DNA of 64,000 nucleotides from Mycoplana dimorpha (GTDB lineage: Bacteria; Pseudomonadota; Alphaproteobacteria; Rhizobiales; Rhizobiaceae): positions 1-64,000 of the forward strand of contig NZ_PZZZ01000009.1 in assembly GCF_003046475.1 (NCBI RefSeq), written 5' to 3'. A program made the position numbers and the translations under genes. Under the pieces are notes generated by a model that was given only the letters and a program-made list of their open reading frames with translations, did no database searches and was not told where the DNA came from. Of the stretch, positions 9,941-18,485 are shown one piece after another (position 1 is the stretch's first letter; each line of letters begins with the position of its first letter).

Positions 9941-11098
9941 TCAGATCAGGCCGCGCCCTGCCAGATTGCGCATCAGCTCGGCAATGCCGAAGTTCCAGGG
10001 CGGGCACTCGGTAGAGAGCCTGACCGTGTTCGTCAGCGAACCGAGTGCGGCATTCGAGATCGTCACCCGGTCGCCGGTCTTGTGGGTAAAGCCCTCGCCA
10101 GGCACGTCGCGATCCTCGACGGGGGCAAACAGCGTGCCCATGAACAGCATGAAGCCATCCGGATACTGGTGGTGCCGGCCGATCGTCTGGGAGACGAGGT
10201 CGAGCGGGTCGCGGCTGATCTCGCGCATCGTGCTCCGGCCATTCAGCACGAAGCCGTCTTCGCCCTCGACGAGAAGTTCGAGATCGGCCGTGCGCACGTC
10301 GTCGATCGCATAGGTTTCGTCGAAGAGGCGGATGAAGGGGCCGATCGCGGCCGAGGCGTTGTTGTCCTTGGCCTTGCCGAGCAGCAGCGCCGAACGGCCC
10401 TCGACGTCACGGAGATTTAGGTCGTTGCCGAGGCTCGCGCCCTTGACGCGGCCGCGGCTGTCGACGGCGAGGACGATCTCCGGCTCGGGGTTGTTCCACT
10501 TGGAGATCGGGTGCAGGCCGACCGAGGCGCCCCAGCCGACGGCGGCAAGCACCGGCGCCTTGGTGAAGACCTCCGCATCCGGGCCGATGCCGACCTCCAG
10601 ATACTGCGACCAGACGCCTTCCTCGATCAGCGCCGCCTTGACGGCGGCGGCCTGCTGCGAGCCGGCCTTCAGGTCGCGCAGGCTGTCGCCGATGATGGCG
10701 GTTACGCGTTCGCGCACCTTCTGCGCCAGCGCCGGATTGCCGGCCGCCTTCTCCTCGATGACGCGCTCGACCATCGATCGGGCGAAGGTGACGCCGCAGG
10801 CCTTGATCGCCTGCAGGTCGCAGGGTGCAAGCAGGTGGGCCAGCGAAAGTTCGCCGGCGCCTTCGACGGAGTGGGCGAAGATGGTGTCGAGCGAGGCGAC
10901 GCGCTCGCCGGCCTGGGCATGCACGAAGCCGGCCGTATCGTCCATCTCGAGCAGATCGCGCATGGTCGGCGCCGCCTTCGACGTGATGTCGAGCAGGTCG
11001 CCATTCCGAACGACCACCAGCGAGGGTCCGTTGCGATCCGGGCGCCAGATGCGCCCGACAAAGATACCCCGGTCGAATTTGCCTGCCTGCAATGCCAT
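9941..11098 (-). CDS. Fumarylacetoacetate hydrolase (FAH) family protein
   Basis: A 385-aa FAH-fold enzyme, longer than minimal FAH-domain hydrolases because of an N-terminal extension. Family signals are SKWNNPEPEIVLAV (metal-binding Glu pair), GASLGNDLNLRD, and LFMGTLFAP near the C-terminus. FAH enzymes of this length in proteobacteria often act on 2-keto-3-deoxy sugar acids; that assignment here is inference. ATG 11098 follows GGAGGAGATCACC. It is divergent from a GlcD-type flavoenzyme, so the two may share a sugar-acid or hydroxyacid pathway. Confidence 0.8.
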   Translation of the reverse strand: MALQAGKFDRGIFVGRIWRPDRNGPSLVVVRNGDLLDITSKAAPTMRDLLEMDDTAGFVHAQAGERVASLDTIFAHSVEGAGELSLAHLLAPCDLQAIKACGVTFARSMVERVIEEKAAGNPALAQKVRERVTAIIGDSLRDLKAGSQQAAAVKAALIEEGVWSQYLEVGIGPDAEVFTKAPVLAAVGWGASVGLHPISKWNNPEPEIVLAVDSRGRVKGASLGNDLNLRDVEGRSALLLGKAKDNNASAAIGPFIRLFDETYAIDDVRTADLELLVEGEDGFVLNGRSTMREISRDPLDLVSQTIGRHHQYPDGFMLFMGTLFAPVEDRDVPGEGFTHKTGDRVTISNAALGSLTNTVRLSTECPPWNFGIAELMRNLAGRGLI

Positions 11099-11253
11099 GG
11101 TGATCTCCTCCGAAATCCGCTCCCCTTCATGCCTGAAAATGAATGAAGTGCACAGGGTTGAATATCGGCTGCCCCGGGGACCGTGACGTTGCATTGCGCC
11201 GGGACCACCGATAATCAGCAGGAAGAAACCGGATCACCTTTAGGGCAGTCGTC

Positions 11254-12621
11254 ATGGCCATCATCGAAGACCTGAAAAACGCGCTCGGCGCTGACGCTGT
11301 CCTCACCGGTGCGCAGATCGGCGAGCGCCATCGCAGCGACGCCAGCCTGACGGGCCGGGTCCTGCCAATCGCCGTCCTCCGGCCGCGCAGCGTGGAAGAG
11401 GTGTCCGCGGCGCTGCGCATCTGCCATGCCCACGGGCAACCGGTGGTGCCGCAGGGCGGGATGACCGGCCTTGCCGGCGGAGCGAATGCGCGTGGCGGCG
11501 AGGTCGCGATCTCACTGGAACACCTCGCGGGCATCGAGGAAATCGACGCCGCCGCGGGCACCATCACCGTGAAGGCCGGGACGGTGCTGGAGGTGGCGCA
11601 GCGCGCCGCGGAAGACGCCGGCCTGTTGCTGCCCGTCGATCTCGGCGCGCGCGGCAGCTGCCAGATCGGCGGCAATCTCTCGACCAATGCCGGAGGCGTC
11701 CGGGTGATCCGCCACGGCGTCACGCGCGACAACGTGCTGGGGCTTGAGGTCGTGCTCGCCGACGGCACCGTTCTGTCGATGCTCAACAAGATGACGAAGA
11801 ACAACACCGGCTATGACCTGCGCCAGTTCTTCATCGGCGCCGAGGGCACGCTTGGCATCATCACCCGCGCGGTGCTGAAGCTGAAGCCGCTGCCGGCGGC
11901 CCGCAACACCGCGCTTGCAGCGCTGGAGAGCTACGAGGCCGTTGTGGCGCTTTTGCAGAAGGCGCAGCGCGACCTGGTGGCGCTCTCCGCCTTCGAGGCG
12001 ATGTGGCAGGCATTCGTCCGCTTCAACACCGAGGCTTCGGGGATCAAGCTGTTCGACGCCGACCATCTCTTCCTGGTGATCATCGAGGAAGACGGCGACG
12101 GTTCGGACGCGGCGCGCGAGCGTTTCGAGGCGTTTTTGGGCGATGCGCTCGAGGATGGCCTGATCGTCGACGCGCTGGTGGCGCAATCCGAAAAGGAGGC
12201 GCGGAACTTCTGGACCGTGCGCGAGGCCCATGACATGGACAGGCTCCTGCCGTCGCTGATTAACCTCGACGTCAGCCTGCCGATCGGCGAGATCGGCCGT
12301 TTCGCCGAGACTTGCGAGGCCGCACTCTTGGAGCGCTTCCCGGCGGCCCATGTGTCCTTCTTCGGCCATATCGGCGACAGCAACGTGCACATCGCTGTCT
12401 CCGTCGGGGACGCTTCGGAACAGGACCTGCACGCCGTTGACGAGATCGTCTACGATCTGGTGCAGGCGCACCGTGGGTCCATCTCGGCAGAGCACGGGAT
12501 CGGCACACTGAAGCGCGCCCATCTCGGCTGCTCCCGCAGCCCGGAAGAACTGGAGACCATGCGCCGCATCAAGCAGGCGCTCGATCCGAAGGGAATCCTC
12601 AATCCGGGCAAGGTCCTCTGA
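11254..12621 (+). CDS. FAD-linked 2-hydroxyacid dehydrogenase (GlcD/D-2-hydroxyglutarate type)
   Basis: A 455-aa flavoenzyme with a PCMH-type FAD-binding domain at the N-terminus (VVPQGGMTGLAGGANA, GGNLSTNAGGVRVIRHG) and the FAD-oxidase C-terminal domain (FFGHIGDSNVHIAV, ISAEHGIGTLKR). The last two motifs carry metal and substrate ligands in D-lactate, glycolate and D-2-hydroxyglutarate dehydrogenases. Precise substrate unresolved. The ribosome binding site is weak (AGGGCAG). A 155-bp gap separates it from the divergent FAH-family gene. Confidence 0.85.
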   Translation: MAIIEDLKNALGADAVLTGAQIGERHRSDASLTGRVLPIAVLRPRSVEEVSAALRICHAHGQPVVPQGGMTGLAGGANARGGEVAISLEHLAGIEEIDAAAGTITVKAGTVLEVAQRAAEDAGLLLPVDLGARGSCQIGGNLSTNAGGVRVIRHGVTRDNVLGLEVVLADGTVLSMLNKMTKNNTGYDLRQFFIGAEGTLGIITRAVLKLKPLPAARNTALAALESYEAVVALLQKAQRDLVALSAFEAMWQAFVRFNTEASGIKLFDADHLFLVIIEEDGDGSDAARERFEAFLGDALEDGLIVDALVAQSEKEARNFWTVREAHDMDRLLPSLINLDVSLPIGEIGRFAETCEAALLERFPAAHVSFFGHIGDSNVHIAVSVGDASEQDLHAVDEIVYDLVQAHRGSISAEHGIGTLKRAHLGCSRSPEELETMRRIKQALDPKGILNPGKVL

Positions 12622-12658
12622 CGGCACGGCCGAACCGCCGACCGCCCCCCGGGCCGCG

Positions 12659-12684
12659 GGAACCGGTTGCGCGGTGGCATCGTT
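12659..12684 (+). promoter_or_regulatory. EcfG/RpoE2-type promoter (GGAAC-N17-CGTT)
   Basis: GGAAC at 12659-12663 and CGTT at 12681-12684, spaced by 17 bp, match the alphaproteobacterial general-stress sigma factor consensus. The ATG of the 51-aa protein is 22 bp downstream with AAAGGAG between, giving a very short leader. Confidence 0.7.
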
Positions 12685-12706
12685 TCAACTCGTGAAAGGA
12701 GATCCG

Positions 12707-12862
12707 ATGTCGGCACGCTCAATGTTTTTCGTTCTCACGTTCATGGTCGCCTCGGTGCTGGGCATCCTGGTCGTTCAGCACGTCGCAGGCGCGGGAACGG
12801 ACCGGCAGCCGCGACCGGGCGAACTTCTGTCGACGCCCTCCCAGATGGCCGCCGATCTTTAG
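12707..12862 (+). CDS. Small single-pass membrane protein, 51 aa
   Basis: A 51-residue protein with a hydrophobic segment at about residues 6-25 (MFFVLTFMVASVLGILVVQH) and a short hydrophilic tail with several Pro. It could be a membrane-anchored peptide or carry an uncleaved signal. AAAGGAGATCCG before the ATG is a textbook ribosome binding site. An EcfG-type promoter lies just upstream, pointing to general-stress expression. No family recognised. Confidence 0.7.
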   Translation: MSARSMFFVLTFMVASVLGILVVQHVAGAGTDRQPRPGELLSTPSQMAADL

Positions 12863-12939
12863 CTCCGGCGGGTCGCACTCCAGCCCACGCCACGGCAAAT
12901 CTTCAAATCCCGATCCGCAGCGGCTACATAGACGGAACT

Positions 12940-12959
12940 GCAAAAGCCGACGCTTTTGC
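12940..12959. repeat. Perfect 8-bp inverted repeat GCAAAAGC-N4-GCTTTTGC
   Basis: Lies 77 bp after the 51-aa gene and 38 bp before the SDR start. There is no T run after it, so it may be an operator or a weak attenuator rather than a classical terminator. Confidence 0.45.
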
Positions 12960-12997
12960 GGGTCGTGGCCCGGACCAAAACGATTGCGGGAGTTCTT

Positions 12998-13744
12998 ATG
13001 ACCGAAGATATACGACGGGTGCTCGTCACCGGTGCCACCCGCGGCCTTGGCCTCGAGATCGCCAGGGCATTTGCGCGCGAGGGGCAAAAGGTCGTTCTCA
13101 ACGGGCGTGACGGACCCGCCTTGGAAGCCCGCTGTGCCGAACTGCGGCGGGAGGGACATTTCGCGGAGGCCCTGGCCGCCGACCTCGGCGACGATCCCGA
13201 GGCGATCGCAAGGAGCGCGGCCGACACGCTCGGCGGCCTCGACGTCCTCGTCCATGCCGCCAGCATCCGCGACCGCCGCAGCACCGACGACCTCGACGGC
13301 CCCGCCTTCGCAGCGCTGCTCGACGTCAACCTGACCGCATCCTATCGCCTCGCGCGCGCCGCCCTTCCGTGGCTGCAGCAATCCAGCGCCGGCCGGCTGA
13401 TCTTCGTCACCTCGATCGCCGCGCGCATCGCCCGCTCGCCCGACCCCGCCCACACCGCCTCGAAGGGCGGTCTCGAGGCGCTGGCGCGCTCGCTCGCGGT
13501 CGAATTCGGGGCGGACAACCTGACGGTGAACGCGATTGCGCCCGGCTGGTTCGTCACCGATCCGAACCGGGCGCTGTCGGAAGACCCGCGCGTACAGGCC
13601 TTCATCGACGTGCGCATTCCGCTGAAGCGCTGGGGACGGCCAGAGGAAATCGCACCGGCGGCCCTCTTCCTCGCTTCGCCCGCCGCAAGCTTCGTCAACG
13701 GAGTTACACTGACGGTCGACGGCGGCATGTCGGCGCAGATGTAG
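12998..13744 (+). CDS. SDR-family oxidoreductase with His in place of catalytic Tyr
   Basis: A 248-aa classical short-chain dehydrogenase/reductase. TGATRGLGLEIA (residues 11-22) binds NAD(P); NLTASY and VTSIAA (Ser139) are in place, and the end FVNGVTLTVDGGM is typical of 3-oxoacyl-ACP reductase-like SDRs. The YxxxK motif reads HTASK (His152, Lys156); the codon is CAC, one base from TAC. Loss of Tyr usually cripples classical SDR chemistry, so activity is doubtful or altered. Start ATG 12998 follows GGGAG. Confidence 0.85.
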   Translation: MTEDIRRVLVTGATRGLGLEIARAFAREGQKVVLNGRDGPALEARCAELRREGHFAEALAADLGDDPEAIARSAADTLGGLDVLVHAASIRDRRSTDDLDGPAFAALLDVNLTASYRLARAALPWLQQSSAGRLIFVTSIAARIARSPDPAHTASKGGLEALARSLAVEFGADNLTVNAIAPGWFVTDPNRALSEDPRVQAFIDVRIPLKRWGRPEEIAPAALFLASPAASFVNGVTLTVDGGMSAQM

Positions 13745-13812
13745 CGGGCTTTCACTCCGGAATCCGGTTGACTATCCGCAAGGCCTGTCCCTGCCCACCC
13801 CGTAGGCCTATC

Positions 13813-13834
13813 GATATATTTTCTGAAATATATC
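13813..13834. promoter_or_regulatory. Mo-box-like palindrome GATATATTT-N4-AAATATATC
   Basis: A 9-bp perfect inverted repeat 64 bp upstream of modA. It resembles ModE-type sites, which have CGxTATAT-like arms. modE is encoded at the other end of the locus. Site assignment is by similarity and position. Confidence 0.65.
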
Positions 13835-13858
13835 CCTAGCCAAGTCCGGCGCGGCGTT

Positions 13859-13877
13859 ATATCTCACGAGATATCTC
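13859..13877. promoter_or_regulatory. Second palindrome upstream of modA
   Basis: ATATCTC-AC-GAGATAT is a perfect 7-bp inverted repeat, overlapping the 10-bp palindrome GAGATATCTC. It sits 21-39 bp before the modA start. It may be a second regulatory site or part of the core promoter. Confidence 0.45.
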
Positions 13878-13897
13878 GATCGTTATGGAGGGGCAGA

Positions 13898-14689
13898 ATG
13901 AACATCGATCGCCGGCACCTGTTCAGGATTGCGGTAGCCGCACTGGCGGGTTGGCTCGGAATATCCGCATTCGCAGCACCAGCATCCGCGGCAGACAAGA
14001 TCACCGTTTTCGCCGCGGCCAGCCTCAAGAACGCGCTCGACGCCGCAAACGCGGCCTGGACGAAGGAAACCGCCACGGAGACGACGGTCTCCTATGCCGC
14101 AAGCTCGGCACTTGCCAAGCAGATCGAGGCCGGCGCGCCGGCCGATGTGTTCATCTCGGCCGATCTTGCCTGGATGGATTACGTCGCCGAGAAGAAGCTG
14201 ATCAAGGACGGCACGCGCTCGAACCTGCTCGGCAACCGCATCGTCCTCGTGGCAACCAAGGATGCCGCCAAGCCGGTGGACATCAAGGAAGGCTTCGACC
14301 TCGCCGGTCTCGTGGGCGACGGCAAGCTTGCCATGGGTGCCGTGGACTCGGTCCCCGCCGGCAAATACGGCAAGGCAGCACTGGAGAAGCTGGGCGTCTG
14401 GTCGTCGGTCGAGGGCAAGGTCGCCGGCGCCGAGAGCGTGCGCGCGGCCCTCGTGCTCGTTTCCCGCGGCGAGGCGCCCTACGGCATCGTCTACCAGACC
14501 GATGCCGCCGCCGACCCGGGCGTCGCCATCGTCGGCACCTTCCCGGAAGACAGCCATCCGCCGATCATCTATCCGATCGCGATCCTGACGGAATCGAAGA
14601 GCCCCAACGCCGCCGCCTATCTCGACTTCCTGAAATCGGACAAGGCTGCCCGCTTCTTCACCGAGCAGGGCTTCACGATCCTGAAATGA
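13898..14689 (+). CDS. modA: Molybdate ABC transporter, periplasmic binding protein
   Basis: A 263-aa exported solute-binding protein for molybdate/tungstate. The signal sequence is about residues 1-31 (RRHLFRIAVAALAGWLG, with a paired Arg that could suit Tat). Mature protein starts near ADKITVFAAASLKNAL, the typical ModA opening with oxyanion-binding Ser; SYAASSALAKQIEAGAPADV and AGAES are also conserved. GGAGGGGC precedes the ATG. First gene of modABC; the 156-bp gap to modB is longer than usual. Confidence 0.93.
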   Translation: MNIDRRHLFRIAVAALAGWLGISAFAAPASAADKITVFAAASLKNALDAANAAWTKETATETTVSYAASSALAKQIEAGAPADVFISADLAWMDYVAEKKLIKDGTRSNLLGNRIVLVATKDAAKPVDIKEGFDLAGLVGDGKLAMGAVDSVPAGKYGKAALEKLGVWSSVEGKVAGAESVRAALVLVSRGEAPYGIVYQTDAAADPGVAIVGTFPEDSHPPIIYPIAILTESKSPNAAAYLDFLKSDKAARFFTEQGFTILK

Positions 14690-14845
14690 GTTCCCCCCGC
14701 GCCGCGCGCCGCGAATGGCGCGTGGCGTTGTGATTATTTGAAACTTTGCAGTAATTTCATTGCAATCCGATTCCCGATCGACGGGGCTCGTGGCTTTCGC
14801 AGCGGGGAAACTGCGCGGCCTGTCGTGGAAACCGTGAGTTCTGGC

Positions 14846-15547
14846 ATGGACTGGTTGGCCCTCAACGAGGCGGAATGGACGGCGATCAGGCTGAGCCTGC
14901 TCGTCTCCACCGTCGCCGTCGCCGCAAGCCTGCCGCTCGGCATCTTGGTCGCGCTCCTGCTGGCGCGCGGCCGCTTCTGGGGCAAGTCCCTGCTGAACGG
15001 CATCGTCCACCTGCCGCTGATCCTGCCGCCGGTCGTCACCGGCTTCCTGCTGCTGATCCTGTTCGGCCGCAAGGGCCCGGTCGGCGCCTTCCTGGAGGCG
15101 CACCTGGGCATCGTCTTCTCGTTCCGCTGGACCGGGGCGGCACTCGCCTGCGCCGTCATGGGCTTTCCGCTGCTGGTGCGCTCGATCCGGCTTTCAATCG
15201 ATGCGGTTGACCGCAAGCTGGAAGACGCCGCCGGCACGCTCGGCGCCAATCCGACCTGGGTGTTCGTCACCGTCACGCTGCCGTTGATCCTGCCCGGCAT
15301 CATCGCCGGCATGATCCTGTCCTTTGCCAAGGCGATGGGCGAGTTCGGCGCGACGATCACCTTCGTCTCCAACATTCCCGGCGAGACCCAGACGATTTCC
15401 TCGGCGATCTACACCTTCACGCAGGTGCCAGGCGGCGACCTGGGGGCGATGCGGCTGACGATCGTCGCGATCGGCATCTCCATGGCGGCTCTGCTCGCCT
15501 CGGAGTTCATGGCGCATGCCATCGGCAAGCGGGTGCATTTCGAATGA
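14846..15547 (+). CDS. modB: Molybdate ABC transporter permease
   Basis: A 233-aa integral membrane permease with about five helices (first around residues 11-33). The cytoplasmic EAA-type loop reads [20 protein letters not shown], followed by [16 protein letters not shown], both characteristic of ModB. Start is uncertain: ATG 14846 gives the standard length but weak ribosome binding; GTG 14834 is in frame. The last codons overlap modC by 4 bp (ATGA), so the two are translationally coupled. Confidence 0.92.
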   Translation: MDWLALNEAEWTAIRLSLLVSTVAVAASLPLGILVALLLARGRFWGKSLLNGIVHLPLILPPVVTGFLLLILFGRKGPVGAFLEAHLGIVFSFRWTGAALACAVMGFPLLVRSIRLSIDAVDRKLEDAAGTLGANPTWVFVTVTLPLILPGIIAGMILSFAKAMGEFGATITFVSNIPGETQTISSAIYTFTQVPGGDLGAMRLTIVAIGISMAALLASEFMAHAIGKRVHFE

Positions 15548-16620
15548 CCCTGGTCGTCGAAGTCCGCCACAGGCTCGGCGCCTTCCGCCTCGACGCGCAC
15601 TTCACCTCGGAAGGCGGCGTCACTGCACTGTTCGGCCGCTCCGGCTCGGGCAAGACGTCGCTCATCGGCACCATCGCCGGACTGATCCGGCCGGAGGAAG
15701 GCCGGATCGCGCTCGACGGCGACGTGTTGGTCGACACCGCCCGCGGCATCTTTGTGCCGAAACACCGGCGGCGCTTCGGCTATGTGTTCCAGGAGGCACG
15801 GCTCTTCCCGCACCTGACGGTGCGCAGCAATCTTGCCTATGGCCGCTGGTTTGCGCCGCGCGGGACGCGGGCCGACAACTTCTCGCACGTGGTCGATCTC
15901 CTCGGCATCGGCGCCCTGCTCGACCGGCGGCCGGCCAATCTCTCCGGTGGGGAAAGGCAGCGCGTCGCGATCGGCCGGGCGCTGCTTTCCGCGCCGCGGA
16001 TGCTTTTGATGGATGAGCCGCTCGCCGCCCTCGACGAGGAGCGCAAGGCCGAGATCCTGCCCTACCTCGAGCGGCTGCGCGACGACACGAAGGTGCCGAT
16101 CGTCTATGTCAGCCACGCCGTCCACGAGGTGGCCCGGCTCGCCGACCGCGTGGTCGTGCTGAACGACGGCCGGGTCGAGGCGATCGGCGCCGTCGCCGAC
16201 GTCTTGAGCGGATCGCTGCTCTCCGCCGCCGTCGACAGGCGCGAGGCGGGCAGCGTGCTGACCGGCGTCGTCACCGCCTTCGATGCGCCGCATCGGCTGG
16301 CGACGGTGCAACTGAAGGGGTGCGAACTGCACGTGCCGAACGCCGATATCGGCACCGGGAAGAGCGTCCGCGTCCATATCGCCGCGCGCGACGTCATGCT
16401 GGCCGTGGTGAGGCCGGAAGGTTTGAGCGCTCTGAACATCCTGGAAGGGAAGATCGAATCGATCGCAGCCGATGGCGAAGGCATGATCACGGTGCGGGTC
16501 GATTGCGCCGGCGATGCGATCCATGCCCGCATCACCGAACTCTCGGGATCGCGGTTGCACCTGCACGCCGGCAAGCCGGTCTACGCAATCGTTAAGACGG
16601 TCGCGCTCGATCCGCGCTGA
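15544..16620 (+). CDS. modC: Molybdate ABC transporter ATPase
   Basis: A 358-aa ATP-binding subunit. Walker [10 protein letters not shown], signature LSGGERQR, Walker [15 protein letters not shown] and the H-loop [14 protein letters not shown] are visible. The C-terminal MOP-like domain (about 290-355) can bind molybdate and typifies ModC. Its stop codon directly abuts the stop of convergent modE. Confidence 0.94.
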   Translation: MTLVVEVRHRLGAFRLDAHFTSEGGVTALFGRSGSGKTSLIGTIAGLIRPEEGRIALDGDVLVDTARGIFVPKHRRRFGYVFQEARLFPHLTVRSNLAYGRWFAPRGTRADNFSHVVDLLGIGALLDRRPANLSGGERQRVAIGRALLSAPRMLLMDEPLAALDEERKAEILPYLERLRDDTKVPIVYVSHAVHEVARLADRVVVLNDGRVEAIGAVADVLSGSLLSAAVDRREAGSVLTGVVTAFDAPHRLATVQLKGCELHVPNADIGTGKSVRVHIAARDVMLAVVRPEGLSALNILEGKIESIAADGEGMITVRVDCAGDAIHARITELSGSRLHLHAGKPVYAIVKTVALDPR

Positions 16621-16998
16621 TCAACCGCCGGCCTGCGTGTCCGTGGACCGGTTGGCCTCCAGCCATTCCAGGTCGCCGGAAAGCGCGTCCCTCGCCCTCT
16701 GCTCCATCGCCCGGAACCGCGCCAGCAGTTCCTCGCCGAATGCGGTGACGGCCGCGCCGCCGCCCTGCTTGCCGCCGCGCTGCGACTCGACGACTGGCGA
16801 GGCGAACATCCGGTTCATCGCATCGACCAGCAGCCAGGCGCGTCGATAGGACATGTCCATCGAGCGGCCGGCCGCGGAAATGGAGCCGGTCTCGCGGATC
16901 TTCTCCAGGAGCATCATCTTGCCGCGCCCGAGCCGTTCGGCATGCGGAAAGTCGATCCGCAGCACCACGCGCAAGCCGGCCGAGGCGTCATCCGTCAT
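16621..16998 (-). CDS. modE: Molybdate regulator ModE, HTH domain only
   Basis: A 125-aa LysR-like winged HTH protein matching the ModE N-terminal domain (LGRGKMMLLEKIRETGSISAAGR, then MSYRRAWLLVDAMN). The tandem MOP molybdate-binding domains of E. coli ModE (about 262 aa) are absent, as in many short alphaproteobacterial ModE-like proteins. Start ATG 16998 follows GAGAGGAA. Convergent with modC with no base between stop codons. Likely acts on the palindromes before modA; how it senses molybdate without MOP domains is unclear. Confidence 0.85.
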   Translation of the reverse strand: MTDDASAGLRVVLRIDFPHAERLGRGKMMLLEKIRETGSISAAGRSMDMSYRRAWLLVDAMNRMFASPVVESQRGGKQGGGAAVTAFGEELLARFRAMEQRARDALSGDLEWLEANRSTDTQAGG

Positions 16999-17180
16999 CG
17001 AAACATTCCTCTCGCCGGCGATCAAACTACCGAATGGCCATCCGGGTGCCAATGCGCTCCATCGCAGGTCCACAGCCCGTCGGCGGCACATCCAGGGCGA
17101 TCCGCGACCCGCGAACTCTTGCGCCGGGCCGCCGCGCGGGCGAAGAGTGCGGCCGGTAATCGGGATATCGGACGGAACGC

Positions 17181-18389
17181 ATGGAACAAGACGAGGTCGC
17201 AATCATCGGCGGCGGACCGGCAGGGCTCATGGCTGCGGAGGTGCTGTCCGGCGTCGGCCGAGCGGTGACGGTCTACGAGGCGATGCCGACCGCCGCCCGC
17301 AAATTCCTGCTGGCGGGAAAATCCGGCCTGAACATCACGCACTCCGAGCCTTATGCCCGATTTGCCGAGCGCTTCGGCGACGCGTCGGGGCGGCTGCGGC
17401 CGGCGCTCGACGCGTTCGGGCCGGACGCCGTGTGCGAATGGGCGACCGGCCTCGGCGTCGAGACATTCGTGGGCTCGTCGGGGCGTGTCTTTCCGACCGC
17501 GATGAAGGCCTCGCCCTTGCTGCGCGCATGGCTGCGCCGCCTTGAATCCAACGGCGTGACGCTGCGAACCCGGCATCGCTGGGTGGGCTTCGACGGCGAC
17601 GGCCTGCTGTTTGAGACCCCGGAGGGCCTGAAGACGATCCGTGCCCGTGCCATCCTGCTGGCGCTCGGCGGGGCGAGCTGGCCGCGGCTCGGGTCGGACG
17701 CCGCCTGGGGCGGCGCACTTGCCGACCGGGGCGTGCCGATTGCACCGTTCCAGCCGGCCAATTGCGGCTTCGACGTCGCCTGGAGCCAGCCCTTCGTCGA
17801 GCGCTTCGCCGGCGAGCCGATCAAGGCGGTCACCGCGACCAGTACCGCAGGCACCCTTCCCGGCGAGTTCGTCATCTCCCGCCACGGCATCGAGGGCAGC
17901 CTCGTCTATGCCCACGCCGCCAGCCTGCGCGACCAACTCGCCGCGGGTGAAGACGCGCATCTGGTACTCGACCTTGCACCGGGTCGGTCCGTCGACCGCC
18001 TTGCCCGCGAGCTCGGCCGGCAGGTTGAAAAGGCTAGTTTTTCCAACCGGCTTCGCAAGGGCGCAGGCCTGACCGGCGTCAAGGCGGCGCTGCTGCGGGA
18101 AATCGTTCCAGGAGTGGCACGAATGGCGCCGGCAGATCTCGCCGGCACGATCAAGGCGCTGCCGCTTCCGGTCCTGCGCCCTCGCCCCATCGCCGAGGCG
18201 ATCTCCTCGGCCGGCGGCATCCGCTGGGACGCGATCGAGCCAAATTTCATGCTAAAGGCGCTTCCGGGCGTCTTCGTCGCCGGTGAGATGGTGGATTGGG
18301 AGGCGCCAACGGGCGGCTATCTCCTGACGGCCTGCCTGGCGACCGGCCGCGCGGCAGCCCTCGGCATCGACGCCTGGCTGCCGCGATGA
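17181..18389 (+). CDS. BaiN/HI0933-like FAD-dependent flavoprotein
   Basis: A 402-aa two-dinucleotide-binding-domain flavoprotein. The FAD Rossmann motif AIIGGGPAGLMAAEVL is at residues 8-23; GKSGLNITHSEP is a family hallmark; C-terminal GVFVAGEMVDWEAPTGGYLL completes the FAD site. It belongs to the TIGR03862-like group of unknown reaction. Starts 182 bp from modE on the opposite strand. Function unresolved. Confidence 0.83.
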   Translation: MEQDEVAIIGGGPAGLMAAEVLSGVGRAVTVYEAMPTAARKFLLAGKSGLNITHSEPYARFAERFGDASGRLRPALDAFGPDAVCEWATGLGVETFVGSSGRVFPTAMKASPLLRAWLRRLESNGVTLRTRHRWVGFDGDGLLFETPEGLKTIRARAILLALGGASWPRLGSDAAWGGALADRGVPIAPFQPANCGFDVAWSQPFVERFAGEPIKAVTATSTAGTLPGEFVISRHGIEGSLVYAHAASLRDQLAAGEDAHLVLDLAPGRSVDRLARELGRQVEKASFSNRLRKGAGLTGVKAALLREIVPGVARMAPADLAGTIKALPLPVLRPRPIAEAISSAGGIRWDAIEPNFMLKALPGVFVAGEMVDWEAPTGGYLLTACLATGRAAALGIDAWLPR

Positions 18390-18485
18390 CGTAGAACCGG
18401 TGAGTTCGCCTTCTCCTAATGTACGAATTCAAACATCAGACGATCGTGATATGAGTAGCATGGAGAGTTCAAAGCGGGGCGCGTC

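Noticed and set aside
12935-12960. GGAAC before the SDR as an EcfG promoter
   Set aside because: The expected CGTT is TTTG or TTGC; the GCAAAAGC dyad lies there instead.
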